This document shows, piece by piece, positions 53,192-62,658 of a DNA stretch of 64,000 nt. Below the pieces are notes generated by a model that was given only the letters and a program-made list of their open reading frames with translations, did no database searches and was not told the DNA's origin. Location: positions 1 to 64,000 of the forward strand of contig OZ220724.1 in the NCBI GenBank assembly GCA_965116715.1, in the 5' to 3' direction. This DNA comes from Poriferisodalis sp965116715. GTDB lineage: Bacteria; Actinomycetota; Acidimicrobiia; Acidimicrobiales; Poriferisodalaceae. How positions within the stretch are numbered: position 1 is the stretch's first letter; each line of letters starts with the position of its first letter. Made by a program: the position numbers and the translations under genes.

Positions 53192-55630
53192 TCAGATGCT
53201 CTCGGCGGCTGCGAGACCCTCGGCATCGACGTCCTGGCCGGTCTCCATCTGGGCGAAGACCGCAGGCGGTTCCTGCCACGGATCGACCGGGCTGCCAGCT
53301 CGCGCCGCGGCGATCGCCTGCCACACTCGCTGGGGGCTCATGGGCATGTCGATGTGCCGTACGCCGAGGTGCGACACCGCATCGATCACCGCGTTCTGCA
53401 GCGCCGGTGTGGAACCGATCGTGCTGGCCTCGCCGATGCCCTTCGCACCCAGGGGATTGAGCGGCGAGGGCGTCTCGGTGCTGTGCACCTCGAAACTCGG
53501 GAACTCGGCGGCAGACGGGAACAGGTACGTCATGAGCGTGCCGGTCTGCGGGTTGGCGTCATCGTCGAAGACCACCTCCTCGTACAGCGTCTGCGCTGCA
53601 CCTTGGGCGATGCCGCCGTGCTGCTGGCCCCGCAGCAGCAGCGGGTTGATCACCGTGCCCGCGTCGTCGACGGCGATGTGGCGCAGGTAACCGATCTCGC
53701 CCGTGTCGGTGTCCACTTCCACCACGGCAACGTGCGCGCCAAACGGGAAGCTGGCCTTGCCCTGGTCGAAGTCGAGCTGCGCTGCGAGTCCCGGGTCGAC
53801 GGGCTCGCCTCGTTCGGCCGCATTGCGCTCGGCCTCGGTCGGGTCGCCGAGCAGCCCGTCGGGTGCCTCGTCGACAGCCCCAGCCAGCTGCGCCCAGTCG
53901 ACGGATCGAGCCGGCACGCCGGCCACGCTGAACGTGCCCACTGCCGCGTCGAGCACGATGTCGTCCACGCTGGCCTCGAGCAGGTGCGCTGCGAGCCGCT
54001 GGGCCCGATCGACGAGCACGTCCGTGGCGTTGGCCACCGCCGAGCCGCCCACCTGCACCGAGCGTGATCCGCCGGTACCGCCGCCGCGGGGCACCAGATC
54101 GGTATCGGACTGGATGAACCCGATGCGCTCCACATCGATGCCGGTGCGGGCCGAGACGATCTGGGCGAAGGTCGTGTGATGACCTTGGCCGTGGGCACTG
54201 GTGCCGACCCGGATGGTGGCACCGCCGTCTGGCTCGATGCGCACCGCAGCGAACTCGCTGGTCAGACCCCCGGCGGTGATCTCCACGAAGCTGGCGATGC
54301 CGATGCCGATCTGGCGCACATCGCCGCGCTCGCGTCTGGCGCGCTGCTCGGCCCGCAGAGCGGCATAGCCGGCGAGCTCGACGGCGCGGCGCAGGGGCAG
54401 CGCGTAGTCGCCGCTGTCGTAGGTGACCCCGGTCAGCGTGTCGAAGGGGAACGCGTCAGGCGAGATGAAGTTGCGCAGCCGTATCTCGATGGGGTCGATG
54501 CCGGTCTCGATGGCTGCCTGATCGACGAGCCGCTCGAGCAGGGCGGCTGCCTCGGGTCGTCCGGCGCCGCGGTAGGCGCCGGTGGGCGTCGTATTGGTGA
54601 CCGCCGTGGCCACGTCGAACCGGATGGAGGGAAAGGCGTAGGTGCCGTTGGACATCCGCTTGGTGCCCGCCGGCAGCATCGTGCCGATGTTGGGGTAGGC
54701 GCCCGTGTCGCCCACCAGCCGCACTCGCAGCCCGGTGAAGGTGCCGTCGTCCCGCACGCCGAGCTCGGCGTACTGCACCTGTGCGCGGCTGTGCGCCAGC
54801 GTGGTCATGTCCTCGCTGCGCCCCGGCGTCCAGGTGACCGGGCGCCCCAGCCGGTCTGCCAGCGCCGCAACCACGGTGTGCTCGTGATACAGGCCGGCCT
54901 TGGCGCCGAAGCCGCCGCCGACGTGGGGAGCGATGACGCGGAGGCGCTGCGCATCCCAGCCGAGCGCGCCTGCAAGCTGCGTCTTCGTGAGGTGCGGCAT
55001 CTGCGTCGCGCAGTACACGGTCATGCGGCCGTCGTCGCCGGGCATCGCGGCACATGAGTTCGGCTCGAGCGGTACCGCGGCGATCTTCTGGTTGACGTAA
55101 CGGCCCCTCACCACGTGGGCGGCGCCGTCGAGTGGATCGATGCCGGGCGGATCGGTGATCTCAGTGGCGACGTTGCCGGGTCGCTCGTCGAAGAGCGCTG
55201 GGGCTCCAGCGGCAAGCGCGGCCTCGGCATCGGCAGCGGCGGGCAGCGGTTCGTAGTCGACGGCGACCAGCTCGGCGGCATCGACGGCCTGGACCAGGGT
55301 CTCGGCCACGATCACAGCGACCGCTTCGCCCACGAAGCGCACCTTGCCCATCGCCAGCGGGGGACGGGCGAACTCGTCGGCCACCTTGACGAATCCGTGG
55401 TGCGGGGCCACGCCGAGCTCTGCTGCGGTGACCACCTCGATGACGCCAGGCGCCTGGCTCGCCTCGCTGGTGTCGATGTCGCCGATGTGCGCGTGGGCGA
55501 CAGGGGAGCGCACGAACACCGCATGGCACATGCCCTCGGCGTCATGGTCATAGACGTAGCGTCCGCCCGCGGTGAGCAGCTCGGGGTCTTCGCTGCGTCG
55601 AACTTCGTTGCCCAGGATCGATCCGGCCAT
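53192..55630 (-). CDS. xanthine dehydrogenase family Mo-binding subunit (CoxL-like, form II)
   Basis: 812 aa. Two domains: aldehyde oxidase a/b hammerhead (RRSEDPELLTAGGRYVYD, VAHAHIGDID) and the Mo-pterin domain with GGGFGAKAGLYHE and GAYRGAGRPEAAAL, the last being the form II signature rather than the AYRCSFR of true CO dehydrogenase. The base glutamate is in GAKGIGEAS. Substrate could be an aldehyde, purine or N-heterocycle. The FAD and 2Fe-2S subunit genes usually adjacent are absent here. Divergent from the methyltransferase. Confidence 0.9.
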   Translation of the reverse strand: MAGSILGNEVRRSEDPELLTAGGRYVYDHDAEGMCHAVFVRSPVAHAHIGDIDTSEASQAPGVIEVVTAAELGVAPHHGFVKVADEFARPPLAMGKVRFVGEAVAVIVAETLVQAVDAAELVAVDYEPLPAAADAEAALAAGAPALFDERPGNVATEITDPPGIDPLDGAAHVVRGRYVNQKIAAVPLEPNSCAAMPGDDGRMTVYCATQMPHLTKTQLAGALGWDAQRLRVIAPHVGGGFGAKAGLYHEHTVVAALADRLGRPVTWTPGRSEDMTTLAHSRAQVQYAELGVRDDGTFTGLRVRLVGDTGAYPNIGTMLPAGTKRMSNGTYAFPSIRFDVATAVTNTTPTGAYRGAGRPEAAALLERLVDQAAIETGIDPIEIRLRNFISPDAFPFDTLTGVTYDSGDYALPLRRAVELAGYAALRAEQRARRERGDVRQIGIGIASFVEITAGGLTSEFAAVRIEPDGGATIRVGTSAHGQGHHTTFAQIVSARTGIDVERIGFIQSDTDLVPRGGGTGGSRSVQVGGSAVANATDVLVDRAQRLAAHLLEASVDDIVLDAAVGTFSVAGVPARSVDWAQLAGAVDEAPDGLLGDPTEAERNAAERGEPVDPGLAAQLDFDQGKASFPFGAHVAVVEVDTDTGEIGYLRHIAVDDAGTVINPLLLRGQQHGGIAQGAAQTLYEEVVFDDDANPQTGTLMTYLFPSAAEFPSFEVHSTETPSPLNPLGAKGIGEASTIGSTPALQNAVIDAVSHLGVRHIDMPMSPQRVWQAIAAARAGSPVDPWQEPPAVFAQMETGQDVDAEGLAAAESI

Positions 55631-55689
55631 GGGCGGCGAGGCTATCGACGGGCCGTCACACCGGTCCGGACGGGTGTGGTCGTTGTGCC

Positions 55690-55740
55690 GCCGCCGTGAC
55701 CGGCGGCACTGTGCCGTACGCTGCCGCCGTGACCGGCGGC
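55690..55740 (+). repeat. 18-bp direct repeat at the methyltransferase start
   Basis: GCCGCCGTGACCGGCGGC occurs at 55690-55707 and again at 55723-55740. Each copy is itself an inverted repeat (GCCGCC/GGCGGC) with a possible GTG start in the middle, so either copy could supply the initiation codon. Confidence 0.75.
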
Positions 55741-56538
55741 GACGTGTACACCCACGGCCATCAGCCCGCGGTGGTGGCCCAGCACGCGAGGCGCACCGCG
55801 GAGGACTGCGCAGCGTTCGCTCGTCACGTGATTGAGCCCGACTCCCGGATCCTCGATGTCGGCTGCGGTCCGGCCTCGATCACCGTCGGCCTGGCCCGCT
55901 GGGCCGAGCGCGGACACGTCACTGGCATCGAGGTGACCGACGAGATCCTGGCCACAGCGGCGGCCACGGTCGCCGAAGCCGGAGTCGGCAATGTGACGCT
56001 GGCCAACGAGTCGGTGTACGAGCTGCCCTATGACGACGGCACCTTCGACGTGGCCTACGCACATCAGGTCCTCCAGCACCTGTCCGACCCGGTGGCGGCG
56101 ATCTCGGAGATGGCCCGGGTGGTGCGTCCCGGCGGCTGGGTGGCCGTACGCGACTCCGACTACTCGACGATGCGGGGCTACCCCTCGAGAACCGAGATCA
56201 CCCGCTGGCGAGAGGTGTACCGGCAGGTCTGCCGCCACAACGACGCCGAGCCCGACGCCGGCCGTCATCTGTATGCGTGGTTCCGCGCTGCGGGCCTGCC
56301 CGATGTGCAGATGTCGGCGTCGGTGTGGCAGTTCTGGACGCCTGAGACGCGCCGCAACTGGGGCTACTCGTGGGCCGATCGGTGCCTGAACACGAGCTTC
56401 GCTCGCCAAGCCGTCGACTACGGCTATGCGACCTCAGCCGAGATGGAGCAGATCGCCGCCGGCTGGCGAACGTGGGCCGACGACCCTGACGGCTACTTCC
56501 ACTTCATTCACAGCGAGGCACTGGCGCAGGTCGACTGA
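55696..56538 (+). CDS. class I SAM-dependent methyltransferase
   Basis: 280 aa from GTG 55696, or 269 aa from GTG 55729 in the second repeat copy. Motif I is ILDVGCGPASITVGLA, the acidic residue follows in VTGIEVTDEI, then YDDGTFDVAYAHQVLQHLSDP and VVRPGGWVAVRDSDYS. UbiE/arsenite-methyltransferase-like fold. The C-terminal cap (WREVYRQVCRHNDAEPDAGRH) matches small-molecule or natural-product methyltransferases. Substrate unknown. Confidence 0.88.
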   Translation: MTGGTVPYAAAVTGGDVYTHGHQPAVVAQHARRTAEDCAAFARHVIEPDSRILDVGCGPASITVGLARWAERGHVTGIEVTDEILATAAATVAEAGVGNVTLANESVYELPYDDGTFDVAYAHQVLQHLSDPVAAISEMARVVRPGGWVAVRDSDYSTMRGYPSRTEITRWREVYRQVCRHNDAEPDAGRHLYAWFRAAGLPDVQMSASVWQFWTPETRRNWGYSWADRCLNTSFARQAVDYGYATSAEMEQIAAGWRTWADDPDGYFHFIHSEALAQVD

Positions 56539-56553
56539 GTTCGCAGGGACCTG

Positions 56554-56829
56554 TCAGGGCTGTCGATTGGCCGCCTTCTGGCAGATTTCTGTCGCGGCAT
56601 CGGCGGAGATGCCTGCGATCTTGGCGATTCGGCCGATGGAAACGCCGTTGGCACGAGCCTCAGTCATGGCGTTGAGCATCTGTGCCTCGTCGGCGGAACC
56701 ACTGCGTGTCGTGCGCCACAGGCGGTACTCGGCGATCGGCATCTGTTGGGCCTTGTCCGGGTCGAACGACTCGGCATAGTCCGCCAGCTCCTCAGACCGC
56801 TCGGCGATCTGTTCGCGTGTGAGCCTCAT
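56554..56829 (-). CDS. HTH antitoxin-like protein
   Basis: 91 aa. The C-terminal half has a helix-turn-helix pattern (ANGVSIGRIAKIAGISADAATEI), the N-terminus is helical and acidic. ATG 56827-56829 overlaps the previous stop (ATGA). Order and coupling with the small protein upstream are those of reversed-order toxin-antitoxin pairs. Confidence 0.65.
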   Translation of the reverse strand: MRLTREQIAERSEELADYAESFDPDKAQQMPIAEYRLWRTTRSGSADEAQMLNAMTEARANGVSIGRIAKIAGISADAATEICQKAANRQP

Positions 56830-57071
56830 AGCGATCTCCTGAGGTACTCGTCGCGTGCGGGCATGGCGTGAAAGATGGCCTCGACTTCGTCGTCATCAGA
56901 GTACCCGAGGCCGACTTCAAGGTATCTGCCGCTGTAGTCAGGCCCGATGAGCATCTCGGATCCGTTGTCGAGACGGTACGCGGCGATTGCGTTCCGGCAC
57001 GCGTGGCGAATGTCCTCATCGGGCATCCCGTGTCGGCGGGCGCTGCCGAGGATGAGAACTTCATCAAACAC
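56826..57071 (-). CDS. small toxin-like protein
   Basis: 81 aa from GTG 57069-57071 (VFDEVLILGSARRHGM). Compact alpha/beta pattern: VLILGSARRHGMPDEDIRHACRNAI, then strands SEMLIGPDYSGRYLEVGLGY and EVEAIFHAMPARDEYL. Similar two-gene modules with an HTH partner are common in Actinobacteria and are annotated as putative toxins; the RNase or other activity is not known to me. Upstream DNA (57085-57120) is AT-rich, consistent with a promoter. Confidence 0.6.
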   Translation of the reverse strand: MFDEVLILGSARRHGMPDEDIRHACRNAIAAYRLDNGSEMLIGPDYSGRYLEVGLGYSDDDEVEAIFHAMPARDEYLRRSL

Positions 57072-57163
57072 TGGCAGCGAACGCTAACCATCTATTTGAA
57101 GTAATTCCATGATATTTCAATTGTCAGCAGCTTGCGCTGCTGCCGCTCGTTGCGAGATGGCGG

Positions 57164-58072
57164 TTATTCGAGGAACGATGCCAGCTCGCGGGCGGATGGC
57201 GGGTCGGCGCCGGCGCGCGTGCAGGTAATGGCGGCGGCAGCGGCGGCTCGTTCGGCGATGGAGCGCCACCCGGCCAGACTGAGCGACGCCAGCGCGACGC
57301 GGTCGGCGCCAAGCAGGTTCCACAGCGAGACGAGCACAGCGCCGACAAAGGCGTCACCCGCGCCAACCGTGTCGACGACCGCCACGCTTGGCGTTGCCAC
57401 GTCAACTGCGCCCTCGGCGGTGTACACCGTCGCGCCCTGCGAGCCACGGGTGATGATGACCGCCACAGTTCGCCCCTCCAGCAGCTCCGCCGCGCAGTCG
57501 GCGGCGGGGCGTCGGGGCCAGATCCAGTCGAGATCCTCGTCAGACGCCCGGTACAGATCGCACGCTTGCAGCCATCGATGATGGAAGTGATCCCAGAATT
57601 GCCGGTCCGTGATGATTGCTGGCCGGACGTTCGGATCCACCGACACGATGCCGCTGTGACGCTCCGCGAGCCGGGCCAGGACGTCGGCGGTGCGCCCGCG
57701 GAACATGCCGAGCGTGCCCCCGTGCACTATGTGCGGGCCCGGCCCGAGCGCGGCCAGATTGGCTGAACCGAGTGCGGTGTCGGCGGTGTTGCTTCCCTCG
57801 AACCGGAACGACGGGTTCGGCGTGAGGCTGATGATGGCTCGCGCCGTGGCTTCGGGACCTCGTTCGGATGCTCGCACGTTGACCCGGTTGCGCTGCAGGT
57901 GCTCCCAGATGAGCTCTCCGCCGGCGTCGGTCGACACCCGGCCGACGAACGCGCTCGGCGCACCCAGTCGAGCTGCCGCGACGGCGGCATTCATCGGCCC
58001 GCCTCCCGGCACCGCACGCGATTCATCGCCGTCGAGCACGTCGACCAGTGCCTCGCCGCAGCACACGATCAC
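57164..58072 (-). CDS. PfkB-family carbohydrate kinase, fructokinase-like
   Basis: 302 aa from GTG 58070-58072 (VIVCCGEALVDVLDGD). PfkB signatures: PGGGPMNAAVAAARLGAPSAFVGRVS near the N-terminus and DTVGAGDAFVGAVLVSLW with the catalytic Asp near the C-terminus. Phosphorylates a sugar, likely fructose or a similar furanose. Ninety bases before the toxin gene downstream contain a CAGCAGC/GCTGCTG hairpin (57125-57142). Confidence 0.9.
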   Translation of the reverse strand: MIVCCGEALVDVLDGDESRAVPGGGPMNAAVAAARLGAPSAFVGRVSTDAGGELIWEHLQRNRVNVRASERGPEATARAIISLTPNPSFRFEGSNTADTALGSANLAALGPGPHIVHGGTLGMFRGRTADVLARLAERHSGIVSVDPNVRPAIITDRQFWDHFHHRWLQACDLYRASDEDLDWIWPRRPAADCAAELLEGRTVAVIITRGSQGATVYTAEGAVDVATPSVAVVDTVGAGDAFVGAVLVSLWNLLGADRVALASLSLAGWRSIAERAAAAAAITCTRAGADPPSARELASFLE

Positions 58073-58133
58073 GAAGCAAGTCTGGCCCCTGCGTCTCGTC
58101 AGCGACCGCTTCGGAACGGCAAGACTGTCCGCC

Positions 58134-59729
58134 GTGGACAGCGCCATTCCAGACAATTATCCCGCCTTGGTCGAACGAGCAGCAGCAGCGTTCGGCGATA
58201 CCGAGGCGATTCGCGACGGCGAGATGTCCATGACGTTCGCCGAACTGGCCCAGCGCACCGAGGCGTGCGCGGCGGCGCTTGTGGCGAACGGCCTCGAACG
58301 GGGCGACGCCGTCGGCCTGTGGGCGCCGAACGCATGGGAATGGGTGATTGCGGCCATGGGAACGCTGCGAGCAGGCGGCGTCATCGTGCCGGTCAACACC
58401 CGATTCCGGGGCCGTGAGGCGGCATACGTGCTGGACCGGGCACGGGCGAAGCTGCTCTTCACCGTCGCCGGCTTCCTCGGGTACGACTATGTGCGCGACC
58501 TCGAAGCCGCTGCGGCGCAGGGACACACCGTGGACTCCCTCGAGCGCACCGTGATCCTGCGCGGCGACACCCCGCCGGGCACCACATCGTTCGGGGAATT
58601 CGTCGCCACGGCGACACCTGAGGGCTACGCCGAAGCCGCCCGGCGCGCTGCGAATGCCTCCGGCGACGACCTCGGGCTGGTGATGTTCACCTCGGGCACG
58701 ACCGGGTTGCCGAAGGGGGTCATGATCCGGCCGGGGGCGATCATCCGGGGGTTCAGCCAATACGCCGATGAGCTGGGCATGCGCCAAGGCGACCGCATGC
58801 TGGTCATCAACCCGTTCTTCCACGCGTTCGGGTTCTGCGGTTCGATCACGCCGTGCATCGTGCGAGGCGCGACGATCCTGCCGCATCCGGTCTTCGACGT
58901 CGAGACCGTGCTGGCCCGCATCGAAGCCGAGCGCATCACCGTGCTGCCGGGCCCGCCGGCGATCTTCCAGTCGATGGTCAACTTCGCCGGTCTCGACGGC
59001 TACGACATCTCCAGCCTTCGCGCCGCGATCACTGGAGCTGCGACCGTGCCGGTGGAGACCGTCGTGGCGATGCGTGAGCGGCTCGGCTTCGAGACAGCGA
59101 TCACCGCGTTCGGCATGACCGAGACGCATGGCCTCGCCACCATCTGTTCGGCTGACGATCCGCCGGAGCTGGTGGCGTCCACGAGCGGGAAGGCGCTGCG
59201 GGGAATTGAGCTGCGGGTCGTGGGCGACGACGGCGAAGAGGTGCCGGTCGGTGAGCCGGGCGAGCTGCTCGTGCGCGGGTACTGCGTGACGTCGGGCTAT
59301 CTCGACGACCCAGAGCAGACGGCGAAGACCATCGACCCCGATGGCTGGCTGCACACCGGCGACATCTGCGTGATGAACGAGCTCGGCTACATCGACATCA
59401 CCGACCGCAAGAAGGACATGTACATCAACGGCGGCTTCAACGTGTACCCCGCCGAGGTGGAGAACGTCATGTCCGAGCATCCGCTGGTGGGCCAGGTGGC
59501 CATCGTGGGGGTGCCCGACGAGCGGCTGGGCGAGGCAGGTGCGGCGTTCGTGGTTCCCTCGCCCGCGGGAGCGCCCGATGCCGACGAGCTGCGCGCATGG
59601 TGCCGCGAGCAGATGGCCAACTACAAGGTGCCCCGGTACTTCTGGAATGTCGAGGCGCTGCCGCTGAACCCGTCCAACAAGGTGCTCAAAACCGACCTGC
59701 GCGACTGGGCCGCCGAGCGGCTGGCCTGA
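58134..59729 (+). CDS. AMP-forming acyl-CoA ligase (FadD-like)
   Basis: 531 aa from GTG 58134. P-loop MFTSGTTGLPKGV, AFGMTETHGL, GYLDDPEQTAKTIDPDGWLHTGD hinge, ITDRKKDMYINGGFNVYPAEVE and C-terminal lysine in NPSNKVLKTDL. Close in layout to actinobacterial FadD3/FadD17-type ligases, which activate fatty acids or steroid side-chain/ring fragments. Divergent from the sugar kinase, 61 bp between starts. The exact acid is not deducible. Confidence 0.93.
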   Translation: MDSAIPDNYPALVERAAAAFGDTEAIRDGEMSMTFAELAQRTEACAAALVANGLERGDAVGLWAPNAWEWVIAAMGTLRAGGVIVPVNTRFRGREAAYVLDRARAKLLFTVAGFLGYDYVRDLEAAAAQGHTVDSLERTVILRGDTPPGTTSFGEFVATATPEGYAEAARRAANASGDDLGLVMFTSGTTGLPKGVMIRPGAIIRGFSQYADELGMRQGDRMLVINPFFHAFGFCGSITPCIVRGATILPHPVFDVETVLARIEAERITVLPGPPAIFQSMVNFAGLDGYDISSLRAAITGAATVPVETVVAMRERLGFETAITAFGMTETHGLATICSADDPPELVASTSGKALRGIELRVVGDDGEEVPVGEPGELLVRGYCVTSGYLDDPEQTAKTIDPDGWLHTGDICVMNELGYIDITDRKKDMYINGGFNVYPAEVENVMSEHPLVGQVAIVGVPDERLGEAGAAFVVPSPAGAPDADELRAWCREQMANYKVPRYFWNVEALPLNPSNKVLKTDLRDWAAERLA

Positions 59730-59761
59730 GGGCTGCTGCCGGACGAGCAAGGAGCGCGACA

Positions 59762-59806
59762 GCGCCCCGGCGAACGCTCCTGAGCCGAGGAGCGCTGCCG
59801 GGGCGC
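59762..59806. terminator. bidirectional terminator
   Basis: GCGCCCCGGC (59762-59771) pairs perfectly with GCCGGGGCGC (59797-59806), and the loop itself holds the hairpin CGCTCCT/AGGAGCG. It lies in the gap between two convergent genes. Confidence 0.6.
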
Positions 59807-59850
59807 CGCCGGACCGGCCCGGGCGGCGGGACGGCCCGGACCGGTCCGAT

Positions 59851-61695
59851 CTACTGCAGCCGCTGAGCCGTGGCGATGAGCCGGGCGAGCTCAGCGACAT
59901 CAGCGTCGCCTCGGAAGTCCTGGGCCACGGCCTCGGCCTCGCGGCGGAGCTGGCGCATCGACAGGTCGTCGACAAACCAGCTCTGGCGCAAGACCTCAGC
60001 GAACTCCGCCGCCACTGCTGCGAGGCGGAAGTGCCGATCGGCGTCGTCGAAGCTGCGACGCGTGTCCCGGTGCCTGATCGTGGCCGACAGCTCGGTGACC
60101 CGCTCGCTGGCGGGTCGCTCATAGCGCAGCGTCACCTTGGCCAGCATCTCGCTGCTGCGGCGGCGGCTGCGGCTGGCGGGATCGACCAGCGTCAGCTCGT
60201 ACAGCGCTGTCGCGCTCTGGCCGATGGCGACTTCGCCGGCGTCGACGGCGTCGTTGCGGAAGTCGCGGTCGGCCACGTCACGGTTCTCGAAGCCGATCAG
60301 CCGGTAGGCGGCCACGGTGTCGGGGTTGAAGATCACCTGCACCTTGGCGTCACGGGCTGCGATCGAGACGAACGAGGTCACGTCGCCGCCGAGCAGGCGC
60401 CACGCCTCGTCGTGGTCGTCGATGTAGTGGTACGTGCCGTCGGCCCGGTTGGCGAGCTGTTCCATCAGCTCGTCGTTGAAGGGGCCCAGCCCCACGCCGA
60501 TGGTGGACAGGCCGATGTCATCTCGCTCGCCGAGCTGGCGCAGGATCCGGTCGGTCTCGGTGGCGCCCACGTTGGCGACGCCGTCGGAGAGCAGCAGCAC
60601 CAGCACATGCCGCCCCCGGGTGGCCTCGCTCTCGGCCATGCGGTAGCCGGTCACGAGGCCGTCGGCGACGTTGGTGCTGCCGTTGGGCCGCACGTCGCGC
60701 CGGATGCGACGGATCAGGTCGTCGTGGTTCCGGCCGACCGCAGCCGGTCGGGCGACCGATCGGGCATGGTCCGCGTAGGCCACGACGCCCACCCGGGTCT
60801 CAGGGTCGAGTCCTTCGAGCAGCAGGTCCACGGCGTCGTACACCAGCTCGATGCGACGCGAACTGTCGTTGCCGGTGCCGATCTCCTGGTTCATCGAGCC
60901 GGAGCTGTCGAGCACCAGGATGATGCTGTCGGGTCGTACGGCATCGGAGACGATGTGCGGCGCCTGCACGCCCACCCTGAGCAGCAGGTCGTCGGGGTCG
61001 GCGAACGGCGACGGAGCGGCCTCGACGGTGATGGTGAACTCGTCGATCTCGTCGCGGTAGCCGCCGTCGAAGTAGTTCACGAATTCCTCGACCCGCACGG
61101 CCTCGAAGGGCGGGAGCTGGCCGCCGTCGAGGAAGTTCCGGGCGACCGTGTACGAAGCGGTGTCCACGTCGAGCGCGAACGTCGAGAACGGGTCGTCGGC
61201 GGTGTCGACGAGCGGGTTCACGCCGTAGTCGACGAATCTGTCGGGGTCGGCGTGGCGTCGCCGGGACGGCTCGTAGGGCTCGTGCTCTGGTGCCGCGGAC
61301 TCCGAGAGAGCGTCGCTCTGCGAGCTGCCGCCGACGGACTCGGTACGTGCGCCCCCGTCGTCGGACATTTCCTCGTCGTCCATCGATTCGTCGGCTTCGC
61401 CGGCGACGGCCGCCTCGATGTCCTCTTCTGCGGCTGCGCCGCCGAGCGCTCCTGTTGCCCCGTCGTCGGCCATGTCGTCGGAGCGACCATCGGAGGCCGG
61501 CCGTTCCCGCCCGCTTGAGGCGGCGGTGGTCTGAGTGACCGCGTCGCTATCCGGCGTCTCCGCTGTCTCGCCGGCATCGTTGTCTGCCGAGCTGCATGCG
61601 ACTGCTGCCAGGCAGAACGCCAGCAGGACGGCGGCGATTCGCCAGGCGACGCCGCGGCTTCGTCTCGATCGGTCCCGTGTGCGGAAGTGCAACAT
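59851..61695 (-). CDS. VWA-domain lipoprotein (YfbK family)
   Basis: 614 aa from ATG 61693-61695, with GGGGGAA upstream. Lipoprotein signal (IAAVLLAFCLAAVACSS), then a long acidic Ser/Asp/Glu-rich linker, the vWF_A N-terminal domain (STFALDVDTASYTVARNFL, VEEFVNYFDGGY), a vWA domain with the MIDAS motif LVLDSSGSMN and TNVADGL / LLLSDGVAN, and DUF3520-like C-terminus (QVIFNPDTVAAYRLIGFENR, ending VAELARLIATAQ). Extracellular, membrane-anchored, metal-dependent adhesion or assembly factor; exact partner unknown. Confidence 0.92.
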   Translation of the reverse strand: MLHFRTRDRSRRSRGVAWRIAAVLLAFCLAAVACSSADNDAGETAETPDSDAVTQTTAASSGRERPASDGRSDDMADDGATGALGGAAAEEDIEAAVAGEADESMDDEEMSDDGGARTESVGGSSQSDALSESAAPEHEPYEPSRRRHADPDRFVDYGVNPLVDTADDPFSTFALDVDTASYTVARNFLDGGQLPPFEAVRVEEFVNYFDGGYRDEIDEFTITVEAAPSPFADPDDLLLRVGVQAPHIVSDAVRPDSIILVLDSSGSMNQEIGTGNDSSRRIELVYDAVDLLLEGLDPETRVGVVAYADHARSVARPAAVGRNHDDLIRRIRRDVRPNGSTNVADGLVTGYRMAESEATRGRHVLVLLLSDGVANVGATETDRILRQLGERDDIGLSTIGVGLGPFNDELMEQLANRADGTYHYIDDHDEAWRLLGGDVTSFVSIAARDAKVQVIFNPDTVAAYRLIGFENRDVADRDFRNDAVDAGEVAIGQSATALYELTLVDPASRSRRRSSEMLAKVTLRYERPASERVTELSATIRHRDTRRSFDDADRHFRLAAVAAEFAEVLRQSWFVDDLSMRQLRREAEAVAQDFRGDADVAELARLIATAQRLQ

Positions 61696-61902
61696 GTCAT
61701 TCCCCCTTGCGGTTGTTGCCTTCGGCCGCTCGAGCCCTGCAGTCGTGCTGCGGGACGTGCGACTTGAAGGCACGACGCCGGTACGGGGGAGCGCGTTCCG
61801 CCTATGTCAGAGGAGCAACAGGCTTGTCACCGTCGCGCAAACTGCGACAACGGTCTGACACACGAGCGCAACAGCGCTCAGTCCTGCCCTCGGTCTTGCC
61901 CC

Positions 61903-62502
61903 TCAATCTTGCTTGGACTTGCCGGCGGCCTTCTGGTTCTTCTTCCAGATGCGGACCTCGGCGAGCGCGTCAGGCCCGTCGATGTCGGCTACCGAGCGCG
62001 GGTGGCGGTCGGCGAACGGTCCCGCAGCGGCCTTCCAGCCCCGGGGCGCGACGCCGAAGCGCTTCGCCAAGATGGCCACGAAGATCATCGCCTTCTCGTC
62101 GCCGTAGCCGGGAAGTGCACGCAGCCGATCGAACAAGTCCTTGCCGCTGCGCACATCGGCCCAGACGGCTCCGGCGTCGCCGTCGTAGTGCTCCACGATG
62201 TGGCGTGCCAGCTCGCCGCAGCGTTTCGCCATCGATCCGGGGAAGCGATGCAGCGCCGGCTTGGTCTTGAATGCGGCTTCGAGCTCGTCGGGATCCATCG
62301 CGGCAATGGCGGCCGGCGAGAAGCGGTCGCCCAGCCGTTCGGCCAGCCGGACGGGTCCTTTGAAGGCCCATTCCATGGGGATCTGCTGGTCCAGCATCAT
62401 CCCCAGCAGCAGTGCGAAGGGGTCGTCCCGCACGAGCTGATCGGCCTCTGGATCGCCCGTAACCGCCAGCGTTCCCCGTTCCGAACCCGTGCTGCTCGCC
62501 AT
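61903..62502 (-). CDS. HhH-GPD-type base-excision DNA repair protein
   Basis: 199 aa. Family blocks DDPFALLLGMMLDQQIPMEWA, the helix-hairpin-helix in RALPGYGDEKAMIFVAIL, and a basic tail (IWKKNQKAAGKSKQD). Members are DNA-glycosylase-like; no catalytic lysine typical of Nth is seen, so monofunctional glycosylase or a non-catalytic role. About 208 bp lie between it and the VWA gene; the region upstream holds hairpins including GGAACA/TGTTCC at about 62632-62646. Confidence 0.87.
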   Translation of the reverse strand: MASSTGSERGTLAVTGDPEADQLVRDDPFALLLGMMLDQQIPMEWAFKGPVRLAERLGDRFSPAAIAAMDPDELEAAFKTKPALHRFPGSMAKRCGELARHIVEHYDGDAGAVWADVRSGKDLFDRLRALPGYGDEKAMIFVAILAKRFGVAPRGWKAAAGPFADRHPRSVADIDGPDALAEVRIWKKNQKAAGKSKQD

Positions 62503-62658
62503 AGCGCCGCACGCTACCTTCGAACACGATCAGAGATTGCAGGTTGGCAGAAAAGGAAGACCCGGCACCGCCGCAGCATCCTGCGGTTGGCACCGGGTGG
62601 GTACAAGTCACTGTACACACCGGAACACGATGTTCCAATCGCATCGCTTTGCCGAGAG

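Noticed and set aside
62630..62648. LexA (SOS) box at GGAACACGATGTTCC upstream of the HhH-GPD gene
   Set aside because: The actinobacterial SOS box needs GAAC-N4-GTTC; here five bases separate the half-sites, so only an unassigned palindrome remains.
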